A DNA stretch of 64,000 bases from Phytoseiulus persimilis. Its lineage: Eukaryota > Arthropoda > Arachnida > Mesostigmata > Phytoseiidae. The notes under the pieces are model-generated. The model was not told where the DNA came from. It saw only the letters and a list, made by a program, of their open reading frames with translations, and did not search any database. Positions 49,168 through 58,899 of the stretch are shown piece by piece. Numbering within the stretch: position 1 is the stretch's first letter; each line of letters opens with the position of its first letter. The position numbers and the translations under genes are program-made. Where the stretch lies: the NCBI GenBank assembly GCA_037576195.1, contig CM075102.1, positions 42,714,745 through 42,778,744 of the forward strand. The letters are read 5' to 3'.

Positions 49168-52100
49168 AATGACACCTCAAGCGGCGCTTTCGACGAGGGA
49201 CGCGAATTCAGACAGTGAATGAGTATGGCAAGGAGAGGGAGTCGCAGGGAGATACGAAAGCTGTTTTCTTGTCAAGCGGACTACATCTTTTCCGCTGCAG
49301 AACGGAACCCACTATCTCAACCTGCTCTGGCATCCTCCATCCGCCAGTGGGATGCAGATCATCTAGCCAGAAAGCTTGACAATCCGACAAATCTCCCAGT
49401 TGAAGCATCGGGCGGCATGGTGACGGCTTAGCATCCGCTCGCCGCGCCACAGACTAGTAAGCTGATTGTGGCGGACAGGTTTAATGACTGCTGATCTATC
49501 GTATAGCTAGAACGTGGACGCAAGCCTTGGAATCGCGCACAATTACCCCAGCGAGACCAAAGCAGCGAGTAAGAACTGTCCGTGACACGGCGATTCCAGA
49601 AATCGCATGAAGCGAGCTTCACCGCTTGGGCTTGGAACCCGTTTACAAACCCAGTTTGGCAATTTTTCCAAACGAGCGAGCGGAATGGAAAAGCAACAGT
49701 CTTGAGGGATTTTATGTAAAGCTGCCATGCTCCCATCTCCGTACATCGATCCCGTCTGATCAGAGCCCAGATAGCATCTCAAGAATGAATATTCTTCGAT
49801 AAAATGTCTCGCGGATCATCGCGGAGATTCAGCCACTTTCCACAATCGTAGTCGAGTTCGGTTCAGGGAGCAGAGCGGCATTTTTTCCGTTTCACTTTTC
49901 AAGCTCGCACGATCACGACCTTTTGGTGTCGAAGCACTCGAGCACCTGAAGAGTTCCGGGGAACTATTCTATCAAGTCGGCGGCGAGAAACATAGCTCGA
50001 CAATTCAGAGCTCGAGTCGAAGACAAACGGAACTGGTGATGGCGTTGGAATGCCAGGGAAGCTATTTTCGGTAAATTGACGTCCTTAGGTGAAATCCTTG
50101 ACGAACTTTTTGCTCAAAGTCAGCGGCAACGGGCATCACTCGGTCGATGCTTCGAAAGCATACGTGCCTATCTGTTCGTTGCCTTTCAGGGCGTTCAGGG
50201 TAAGCTGCCAGACTCGTTTTCACATTTTTTCCAACGTCGGGCAAAGATATTTAGCTGGTTCTCTAATACACAATAACATATCGAACCATCGCCCTGTGTT
50301 AGAGTTCAAAGGAAACTTCATTAATCTGCCGACGGAACTTCCTCGGAGCTCAGCAAGATTCCTTTGTTCAACAAAAATGAAAGCCCAACTCGATGCTACG
50401 CGGCCGCGTGAATTTGTGTCAAATTTTCTTCGACGCTGCTCCAATATTTCGTTGGAGCATTTGAGACAGCTTCCAAAATGGAATTCGAACGCTGGTGAGA
50501 AGAATCCGGCAATCGAAGATCGTTAGCTGAGCGGTGTCAGAAATTCGATCTATCCGCTGCTGTCTGCTCTCGAAGCTCGCACCGAAGCGTGATCTGCCGT
50601 CGACTTAGATCTACTCTGCACGCACGCTCCCCCGTGCGCTCAAACGTAGATTGATTGACCGACAGACAGCCGTACAGACTCTCGGAGAACCCAACACAGC
50701 CGGATCCCTATGATTGCACGGTCAAACTCATCGGCCGCTTTCAGCATACAGACGGTCTGACAGACCAGCGTTGCTGGTCGGCAACCCTTGTTAACCCCTC
50801 ATCCGTTTCCCTTTTTTTTTCAATTCCGACTCTAATTTTTGGCTCAAAACCCTCTTGCTGGTCCGTTCGGGCGGGCTGGCGAGCCGGCTGGCTGACTGGC
50901 GTTGCTTGCTCGGTACGCCCAATGCTTTATGATCGCCATATTTCAGAGCAATTTGTTGTTCAGATGTTCCACTGGCACCGGCGGCTGCAGCAACATTGGC
51001 TTCGGCAGCACCCTCGGCTGGTTTCCTCCGTCTTCTGCTCCTCCGGTTCCCTTCTTTTTTTTTTGGTTTTCGGCAGCACCACTAATGCAAATTGAACCCA
51101 TCTGAAATTCTTTCTGCTGGGGAGGCGCGGGAAAAAGCGGGAGCGATGGGAGAGGCAAAGACGGGAGCTGCGGGAGAAGCGGTCATATGAGAGCGGCATC
51201 ATGGCCGGGACTCACATCAGAATAAGTAATAACATCTCCAGCTATCAAAGCGTTCCATCTCGGGCAGCGATTATCACTCGATTCGAAATGAATTCGCAAT
51301 TAGCGCAGAGAAGTACGATTTCCCTCCTGTATTCGTCTGAGCTGAGTCGCTCACAACATGGCGGCTTCTCGACAATTAAGATAAGATCTCGAAGCTTATG
51401 GGCAACTGGGAAACGTTCCGATATTTGCTTTCCGCGGCTTCTTCTCTCCGTTGACTCATTGCGAGGACGGCCCGGAACTCGGGACGACACAGAAGCTAAG
51501 AGTTCTGAACTCTGAATTCCCCTTTCCACATGGTGCGATGACTGTCTCGGATATTCCCCTGGTGATCCCAGAGAAGTGCTCGACTCTCGGAAGTGATCCA
51601 ATTACATCATGGGACCTCCTCTTCTCAGATTAGGAAGTTCGGGCCGCTAACGCTTCCTCGAGGAACAAGGTCCTGGTGGGGGATCAGGGATCGCAATCTC
51701 GAGTGTGCTTAACGACACTGTCGTCAATAGATCGTCTCTAGGGCATGATGGACATCGCGCAGCATCAGGATGGAACGATCCGGTCGAGTCGGTCGCAGTT
51801 TTCATAAGCACTACGGGAGAGCTCCGCCAGATTTGCAGCTCGATCACGCGGCGCGGCGACATTGAAAGTTACGAAGAGTTGAAGACTTGAGCAATGTCGA
51901 GAACCTGACGAATCATACAAAATATGTTCTAGTTCCCTTTGAAGACTCAGAGTTAGCGATAGTGATATGGAATCATCCTGAGATACATACAAAAGCAAGT
52001 TCGCAGGGATCCACCCGATTCCTCATCGGAACCCGTAACTTTGCAACTGGGTTTCCGGAACCCCGCATGCTTGGATCCCTCATGAAGGGACTCACACTCA

Positions 52101-53325
52101 GTCGGATATAGATGGAACTTCCTGGAATAGTATCAGGTTCGTTGATGCCATGACGCCGCCGGATAGCCATGAATATCATGCGTTCCAGACAGGTCTCCTG
52201 TAATTGGCCGAATCACTCTCGGCTCGATAGCTCAAGAACGAGGAAGATCTGTAGCTCAGTATTGTGAATTCTCACTCACAGATGGCCGTGTTTGACACCA
52301 TCACTTAATGGCGCAGTCAAGGTGCGGAATCATTATGAAATTAGCCATTATCCGAATTAATTGTCCGAGAAATGAACGTCGGTCACTTCGAACGAACCCT
52401 GTAGATCATGGAAGCGTTATCAAGCGCAGCTCAAGAGAGCAAAAACTGTGGCTCAGTCAACTACAAACAGCCAGAAGAACAGATGAAGGAACACACGAAC
52501 GCACGAACAGACATACCGGGATCACTCTTTCCCAAAGCCACAGAACAAGAAATAATCGGGCGTATAGCAGACGAGCACCACTCGTTCTTCAAGCGAGTGG
52601 TGGTATAAATTATTATTCGTAATTTACTTTATTATGCCGCCGTGGCACCGTGTGGATCCGCGAGCACACGGAATGAAAGATGATGACCTCTTGATGAAGA
52701 GCTCCGTCCGGTCGCCGAGCTTTTGTTCTCAGCAGAATCGGTGAACGACACTCTCATTTTCATTCTTGCGCCGCTTACAGGCTCTACATCCAGCCGATGC
52801 GAGCTATTTTCTGAGGATTCGAGCTTCTCCTCTGAGATATTGCGCGGAAAGTCACGAACAAACTTCCCTGGGTCCGCGTTCATCCGTCAATGCTGAGAAT
52901 ATGTTTTCGTGGAATCCTCTTGAGAACGAATGCTCCCCTGAAGCGATCCATTCAGCCAATTGTGGACAAATATCAGAAAGTCAAAAGGTTCATCGGCGTC
53001 ATGATGGAGCTCAGCTTGGTCTCCAGTTTCTATTCTTCCGGACGATCATCACTAATCGGGTCGAGGAACATCGTTGAGTACGAGCCTTGATGAGAAACAC
53101 AGGATCAGAATCTTGCAACACATTTCGAGCACACACAACAAACACATCTCGGAAGCATCGTAGAAATGCTCAAAAAGCTGAATCCGCTGTGACACTGGAC
53201 CCACATCGAGTTGGAAACTGTTGGAAATAGCAGGGTCCAGCCGCGAGGACCATCCAGTGCCGTGGAACCCATAATCGCTCGCTCCCCGCGTGCTTTGTTC
53301 TGGAACTTTGTCAGTCGGTCAGAAG

Positions 53326-53357
53326 TATAAATCGGCGCCGCATCCTATTAAGTCATC
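53326..53357 (+). promoter_or_regulatory. Candidate TATA plus initiator core promoter
   Basis: TATAAAT starts at 53326. TCATCT at 53353-53358 matches the arthropod initiator TCAKTY at five of six positions, placing its A (53355) 29 bp downstream of the TATA. That spacing is typical of TATA-dependent promoters (established knowledge). No downstream promoter element is evident at +28 to +32. The first ATG downstream is at 53420. Such pairs can occur by chance, so this is a prediction only. Confidence 0.25.
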
Positions 53358-53476
53358 TTTGTTGAAGGCGCTCGTGGCTGCATTGAGCGAGTAATTTCAT
53401 ATTGTGAGCTGAGACATTCAATGTCTGCCAGGCCATTCAGCGCTTTCGAACGCTTCGTTTTGTTCAGAGGCGGTTA

Positions 53477-53869
53477 ATGACATCGTCATTATCAAGGGCT
53501 GCCAATGCGCGCCCGACAACACGACGTCGATGGCGGCGACAACAACAACCAAAGCGGCACCACGGCCGGAGAGACAACGCTGACGATATTCACACAATGA
53601 TGGGTAATGGCTACTTTGTTCGAAACCGCCTCGTCCGGCTTCACGGAGTGGATTGCAAATCCACGCTGGCTCGCTTGCGCACACAAATAAACACTTATAA
53701 TACATCGATAAAGATCCTCGAACGAAATCGTCGACCACCGGCCTCTGAGACAGCGGCTCGAGGTGGACAACAGAAAACCTGCCGAGTCAGGGAGAACTAC
53801 GGCGGTGCCGAACGAATGTCGGCGGTATCTGCCAGGCACTGTTTCGATGATATATGCGAAACTTTATGA
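53477..53869 (+). CDS. Candidate ORF downstream of promoter motif, unrecognised
   Basis: A 130-codon frame starting ATG at 53477, the second ATG after the candidate transcription start at 53355. The first ATG (53420) opens an 18-residue frame that ends in TAA at 53475-53477. The arrangement is TAATG, with stop and start overlapping by one base, a layout that permits reinitiation. The encoded protein starts Arg/Gln-rich (TTRRRWRRQQQPKRHHGRR), then becomes mixed (NGYFVRNRLVRLHGVDCKS) and ends DDICETL. I recognise no domain. A 115-codon minus frame (53492-53839) covers the same bases, which weakens the case. Confidence 0.18.
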   Translation: MTSSLSRAANARPTTRRRWRRQQQPKRHHGRRDNADDIHTMMGNGYFVRNRLVRLHGVDCKSTLARLRTQINTYNTSIKILERNRRPPASETAARGGQQKTCRVRENYGGAERMSAVSARHCFDDICETL

Positions 53870-54358
53870 ATTATAGACTCAAGAAGCGGAACTGCGCAAA
53901 ACGGTTCTGCTTCAAGCTTTCAGAATGCTCGAGTTACCTTACAAGTAGTCTGGCTTCTTGGCTCCCGTTTCTCTTTGCTGGGGTAGAGTTACGGCCAGAG
54001 CTGCTCCTGCCGTTTAGTTGTTTTCCAAGCCAACTTGATTGTTCGCTCGGCTGCTCGCATCCCCACAGTCGATGATCTGCCAGGCTGGAATGATCAATCG
54101 ATTCCAATCAGCCCATGGTACACTCGCGATCCCTGGAAGTCGACGAAAATCACAAAAATAGATCGCTCCCACAGAAACGGAGTCCGCGCGGAGTCGGAAA
54201 AAAACTCGGAACATTTCGCGAGCCGGTGGTCGCGAGGGAACGAGCGAAGGGCTCTGACACCGACGGTCGCAAAGGCAGTGTAGGATTCGGTACGGTAGTT
54301 GTGGTGCCAGGGCGCCATGAACTTGTAGGATGCAGCCTGCTGGAACCAAGTCGGATAA

Positions 54359-54684
54359 GTGGCCTGCGAGCTGCGGGGAGCCGCCGCCAGGAAGTCGTAC
54401 AATTTGCATGAGACGAAAGGAGAGCATATATTTATTATTCTGTTGTTGACAAAAACCGTGCAAAACAAAATCACTGATGCTGGGACGAGAGACGTTGGGG
54501 CTGCATTCAGACTTCAACCGGGGAGCCAGATCCGGGTACGCTTGAGTGGAGCGTTTGTAACGACGGCCTGTTCAGAGTGGACCGAGCCGGTCTCTACTCG
54601 ACGATCACTCCGAGCATATTGTGGCGATATTTGGGAAGTATCTGGGACGGAAGATGAAATCCCAACTGTTGGCAGAGCTGGAAG
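54359..54684 (+). CDS. Candidate internal exon ending at consensus donor
   Basis: An open frame of 109 codons without an ATG reaches GAAG|GTAAGT at 54684/54685, a near-perfect donor. In this frame the segment GAAFRLQPGSQIRVRLSG has the alternating hydrophobic pattern of beta strands. The other two plus frames are also open over the last 100 or so bases up to the donor, so the phase is uncertain. An upstream acceptor is not clear. Unrecognised. The donor is the only firm signal, and since GTAAGT itself contains TAA, frames will often end there by chance. Confidence 0.15.
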
Positions 54685-54699
54685 GTAAGTTCGAAACAT

Positions 54700-57600
54700 A
54701 AGCGATCCGCTGAAAGGATGGCCTGCTGCCTCCCTTGACTTCGCTTACTGCACATTCAAAGCATGGAGTGCTCAGAGATCGAGCTGAATAAACCAGGACG
54801 CATTAGCTCGCCAAGTGTGGGTCTTCACTTTTCCGGCAAATACAGTTTGTTCACGTGCGCAGGCGTGGGAAGAGAAAGCTCACTCCTGCTGCCGGAGTAT
54901 TCCAGAAAACTGTTACTTTATTTGAAAGAATCGTTCCAGAAATCCGAGGACAAACTCAATGATTGTTGAGAAAGCCAAGTGCTTCCTCCCGGCCAGGAAA
55001 CTAGCACTTACCCTAACCAGTAAAAAGAAAAGTGCGCGAAACTCACGTTAACTGCGACAGCACACACGAGGCAATCGAGAAAGACAAAAATTCTAGCAGA
55101 GTTTCGCCAACGTTTACGTGTCCGTACTTATCGTTGAAGTGCCACAACTGTTGCTGCTTCAGTTCTCTTCGAGGGATCTGTTCATGCGCATCCGAGTAAC
55201 AGCCAAGACACAAAAACATAAAAGCACAGAATATATGAAAGTTCGATTGAGAGATTAGGTCACTGTGTTTTTATGTTCTCACATTCATTAAGTATTCCGA
55301 CGGATAAGTGCGTACACCGGGAGCAGTTAGATACCCGCTCACTCGTTCCAATCCCTTCGATTTTGAACTGAGACGATCGAATCCTTATCGTTCTGGAAGA
55401 CGATCAATTCGTTCTCTGTGTCTCGCCGATCCGAGAGTCCAGAACGAATCTGAGTTACATTCTCATTCCCGTAGGCTCAACATCTTCGTTCGAAAGAGGC
55501 CGCGCTCCATGGAATCGGCGAAACTCAGAATGTTCGAGGAACTCCAGCCTCACACGCGCTTACGGAAAAGTTATCTCCTTTTCCCGACTTATCTCCGCTT
55601 TATCTTCCCGAGTGGTAATACTTGTCAGTCCCGATCTTGGGAACGGGTGAGAACGTGCGGTGCTGGAGGAAGACGGATGCGCCGAGCGCTTGTCATACGC
55701 ACACTCTTCCGCCAACTCATCCTCTCTTACGCGGAATCATTGTGCGGCCTACTGCTGAGACAATGCTAACAGCCCGGCACAGCAGTATCGCTCCTCAGCA
55801 CTTCCACCATCATCAAGAGCATTGGCGGCTGCAACACATCGCGGCCCGCTCCGTTTATGTTGGAAGAGCAGAAATACAACAAAAAAGAAGAAGTCAGCAA
55901 GCTAGCTGTCTGATGGTCGTAAGTATGGCTTGGCGAATAAAACGTCATCCGTAGTAGAACACGGAAATCAAGAACATTTGTTCTTGGGGTAATCTCACTA
56001 TTTACAACCAACGGTCTTCAACGGTCTTTTTGGTCGATGTCATCATTCAGATATCATGCTAAGAAATGGAAGTCAGCCGACAACGCTGCCGTCGCCGACG
56101 AACGGGAAATAGGCAGATAGTAGTACCAAATCGGATGAAGAGATGAGGTCAGATCCGCGGGCTGCTGGCTCCGCGCATTGTGTCGACTCCGCATCACGAA
56201 GAGAATCAAAACAAGTTTGAAATTTGCATCACGTTTCCTCTCTGATGAAGTTGAGGACTCCATCGACGGTTTTGTAATGATCCCAGATGGAGGCTTCGGA
56301 TCGAAGCGATAGTCGTTCGAATCGGCTGCGCATGGGCTACGTCTAAACCCACTCGACTTGTGAAACGAATCTCGGCCGAGGGGGTAGAATTTCTCGAAGA
56401 ATGATGCTGCGGTCGGGTCCAGAGTGGAATATTCCGCGAGCCAGAAACTCGCTCTGATCACTCAAGGCCTAATCTACTGAGGACGTTCTCTGAGCAGACT
56501 TTCGAGCGCCGATTCTCATCCGTCAGATGAATGTCGTTCAAACATTGAGAGAAGTTGGAGCATGACGACATCATCTTCGATCCAAATAGTCAAATCGTAA
56601 TCCCACGATGAGTAGAGGCGATAGGTACAGGCGCTAGCCGCCGCATCGAGATTCCGCCATTGATGCGCTCCTTCCAGACAGTCGGAAGAATGATTCACTG
56701 GGCAGCTGCGTTCATTTCTGAGGGGATGCGGCAGCAGTGGTGACAGAGACGCCAACAGCCGCAACGTTGCCTGTTTGTGACGAGGTGCTCGTTGAGGAGC
56801 CCGAGTCAATATCGATGAGCAGCAGATCATCAATATCGCCATCGTTCTCGACGTTGTCCTTATCATCGTTAGCCAAAGAGAGCAAGAATCTCACCTGCAA
56901 CCTGATGAGCTCATCCAAGATGATGACAAAGTCACATTACTGGGATTCGAAGCCGAGCCCTTGGTGACGTGAGCATCACTGCACCCGAGCGACGTGCATC
57001 CCATCCAAGTTCGGAGAACTGAACAATTTCCGAGAGTTTTCCTTCCATGTATTTCTCACGGAACTCACAGGAACATGCAGCAAGCGCTCTCTGAAGAGAA
57101 GATGTTTCTGACGCTTGCTCTCCCGGAACTGGGATTCTTCGCTGGAGCCCATGAGAAGGAATCTTGATTGAAAACCGATCAAGAAAGAGAAACTTCCACC
57201 ACCCAATAGTGGAGCTCAACATTTCGCTTGCTGAGATTATTGTATGTGTTCTCTAAAACACGGAAGCTGTCGGGGGGGAGGCAGTGAGATCCGCGGAGAG
57301 CGCAGCTCCGAACCGAGAGAGCTACTCGGCACGAAACAAAAAAACTTCCCATTCTGCGCATTATGCGGAACGGGATTTTCTGAGTCGACAAGAACACCCT
57401 GAGGTCAGCTCCAGCGATTCGGTGCGAGGAGATTGAAGTGGCACGAGAAAGGGGAGAGGTCTCTGCAGGTTCACGGTTTTTGCGTCCCCTGAATGATGTC
57501 CGCGTCGTTTGGAAGGTTTCGAAGTACCAACTGGTCATCTATTAGCTCATTGTTCTTCATGTCAGCTTCGTCGTGTACTCCCCCGACAGAGACCCGCAAC

Positions 57601-58290
57601 GCTGCTCCCTCGCTCAATCGCAGCAGCATTTCTGCATGCCATCGAACACAGCCGCCGTCGTTCACTTATTTCCGAGAAAGCTCAGAGTGACGAGCGTGGA
57701 ATCGTACGTAGGCATGATATTTTATGGGATTATATATCAAAAGCGGAGCGGTGTATCTGATAGAGCCGTAGAAAAACCTGCAGGCGAGCTTCCGAAGCGG
57801 GCGACCGACGTACCGACGACTTTGGAGCGAAACAATGTCCCAAAAGTTTTCCTAGAATAGCCATGAACCACGGCTCCACATGTACGTCTACCGTCGACTG
57901 AATGAAATGATATAGAGGGTCAGGACGACTAGGGAAGTCACACTTTTTCGGGCACTTTCACTTTCCGTTCGCAAATCATCCTTTTTGAGAAACAATGTTC
58001 TGGCTCGCTGCGGGAACACCGGAATCCGCACTCCGGAGAGATATTCTGAGTCTCCGAGAGATTCTCGCGGGTGGGGAAGACTCTCCATCACCGGTCGGGT
58101 CACTCTCGCTCGGTGCCGGGAGAGCGGTGTCAGACATGAGACGCATGAATATACTAATGCAGCTCTGTTTTCGGCTGAACCTCTCAGCCAGCCCTCAGGA
58201 GTGTCCCGGATTCACCTTTCGGTATTGCTTCAGTAACACTCCCTATCGCCTCGCAAATCCCATTGCGGGCGGTGGGCTTGGGTCTTAAGA
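54700..58290. other. Region: no supported gene
   Basis: Minus-strand frames across 56054-57665 (for example 56054-56461, 56516-56866, 56932-57222 and 57471-57665) and plus frames such as 56737-56967 and 57995-58288 look protein-like. They overlap in antisense, change frame repeatedly and show no domain I know. If a real multi-exon gene lies here it is most likely on the minus strand between 56.0 and 57.7 kb, but I could not place consistent splice sites. At 54763-54969 a 68-codon plus frame starts MECSEIELNKPGR. The stretch 54970-55300 holds nothing I recognise. Confidence 0.4.
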
Positions 58291-58297
58291 TGGTTCA

Positions 58298-58323
58298 GAT
58301 TTAATTCTGATATGAATTAAATC
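58298..58323. repeat. 10-bp AT-rich inverted repeat
   Basis: GATTTAATTC (58298-58307) and GAATTAAATC (58314-58323) are exact reverse complements with a 6-nt loop, TGATAT. It lies 26 bp from the 3' side of the tRNA-like element on the opposite strand and may belong to the same repeat unit as its tail. Confidence 0.85.
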
Positions 58324-58349
58324 CTCTTTTTACCACATAAGAAATTTGT

Positions 58350-58432
58350 TGTCCCGGCCGGGGATCGAACCCGCGATTGCTAGCTTAGCGTGGCACCCAA
58401 GGCGTTGGTTTATGCCACACGGCCAACGAGCC
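58350..58432 (-). mobile_element. tRNA-like element with Pol III boxes (SINE-like)
   Basis: Read on the minus strand, about 83 nt has an A-box-like TGGCCGTGTGG and a consensus B box (GGTTCGATCCC) in CGGGTTCGATCCCCGG. The T-arm pairs at four of five positions and the end is CCGGGACA. The length and an extra GCTA-AGC-TAGC hairpin resemble class II (Leu/Ser-type) tRNAs. The acceptor arm pairs at only about five of seven positions. The D and anticodon arms are replaced by a long alternative stem, GTGTGGCA with TGCCACGC enclosing CCAA/TTGG, so it is not a normal functional tRNA. A SINE head is the likeliest reading; tRNA-derived SINEs are known in ticks and other animals. An AT-rich tail with a palindrome follows on the minus strand. 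No second copy seen in this window. Confidence 0.55.
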
Positions 58433-58557
58433 GATATACTAATGCAGCTGTGTCACATTTCAATCTAAACAGAGCCGGTTGTTCGCTTGCTGGCTCGCCT
58501 CCGTTTTCGCTGAATTGTCCTGAATTTAAAAACTGTGCGATCTCTCTCGAACAAAAA

Positions 58558-58758
58558 ATGGCCGCCCCTTTTGGCAGCTTGTTCATTTTGCTTGCTCTGT
58601 CTGTCACCGTGTCTGTCGGATATGTAGAAGCTCAATCCGAATTCGCGAACAACTTAAATCGGATTCGACCACGCCCTCCGCAGACATCTCTGTATGCGTT
58701 TGACACTCGACCGTTCTCTGCCCGCCAGGCCAGCAAGGAAGCAGCCTGGCTGCTCTAG
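58558..58758 (+). CDS. Candidate small secreted peptide, signal peptide present
   Basis: The ATG at 58558 has a strong context (A at -3, G at +4). The 66-codon frame starts with a textbook signal peptide: a short n-region (MAAPFGS), a hydrophobic core (LFILLALSVTVSVGYV) and a polar end (EAQ) with likely cleavage after it. The rest, SEFANNLNRIRPRPPQTSL and onward, has an Arg/Pro-rich patch. A second plus frame (58694-58900, +1 phase) overlaps the end. It continues the bias with PTPPPPRPMRRPRKPQPTV and a dibasic-rich KRHRK near its end. A very short intron from GTATGC (58692) to a CAG near 58728 (37 nt) would put the two frames in phase, but 37 nt is shorter than most introns. Secreted Pro/Arg-rich peptides include antimicrobials and peptide-hormone precursors; I cannot say which, if either. 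It lies 126 bp downstream of the SINE-like element. Confidence 0.38.
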   Translation: MAAPFGSLFILLALSVTVSVGYVEAQSEFANNLNRIRPRPPQTSLYAFDTRPFSARQASKEAAWLL

Positions 58759-58899
58759 ACCGGTTGGCTCGCCGACGCCGCCACCGCCGCGACCAATGCG
58801 ACGCCCTAGGAAGCCTCAACCGACCGTCACCATAGGCGGCACTGCCGACTTCATTGCAAAACGCCATAGGAAAGCTTCTATGGCATTAATCGATGATTG

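Larger units (their letters stand above)
44230..53310. other. Region: no supported gene besides listed items
   Basis: No recognised gene. Frames such as 45607-45963 (minus, 118 codons), 50089-50526 (plus, 145 codons) and 52890-53090 (plus, 66 codons) look protein-like but have antisense or other-frame rivals and no known domain. A GTAAGC donor-like site lies at 50200. T or A runs sit near 48466, 50811 and 51054, and a CGA repeat at 49152-49167. A short GCGTGCA/TGCACGC inverted repeat lies near 46195. The tracts at 43640-43770, 46340-46390 and 50868-50905 are 4-bp periodic. Confidence 0.45.

Noticed and set aside
52250..52310. tRNA A-box-like GTAGCTCAGT
   Set aside because: No B box (GGTTCGAATCC-type) within tRNA distance and no cloverleaf pairing.
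52396..52407. 12-nt match to miR-10 (ACCCTGTAGATC)
   Set aside because: The rest of the mature sequence does not match and no complementary arm lies within precursor distance. Chance match.
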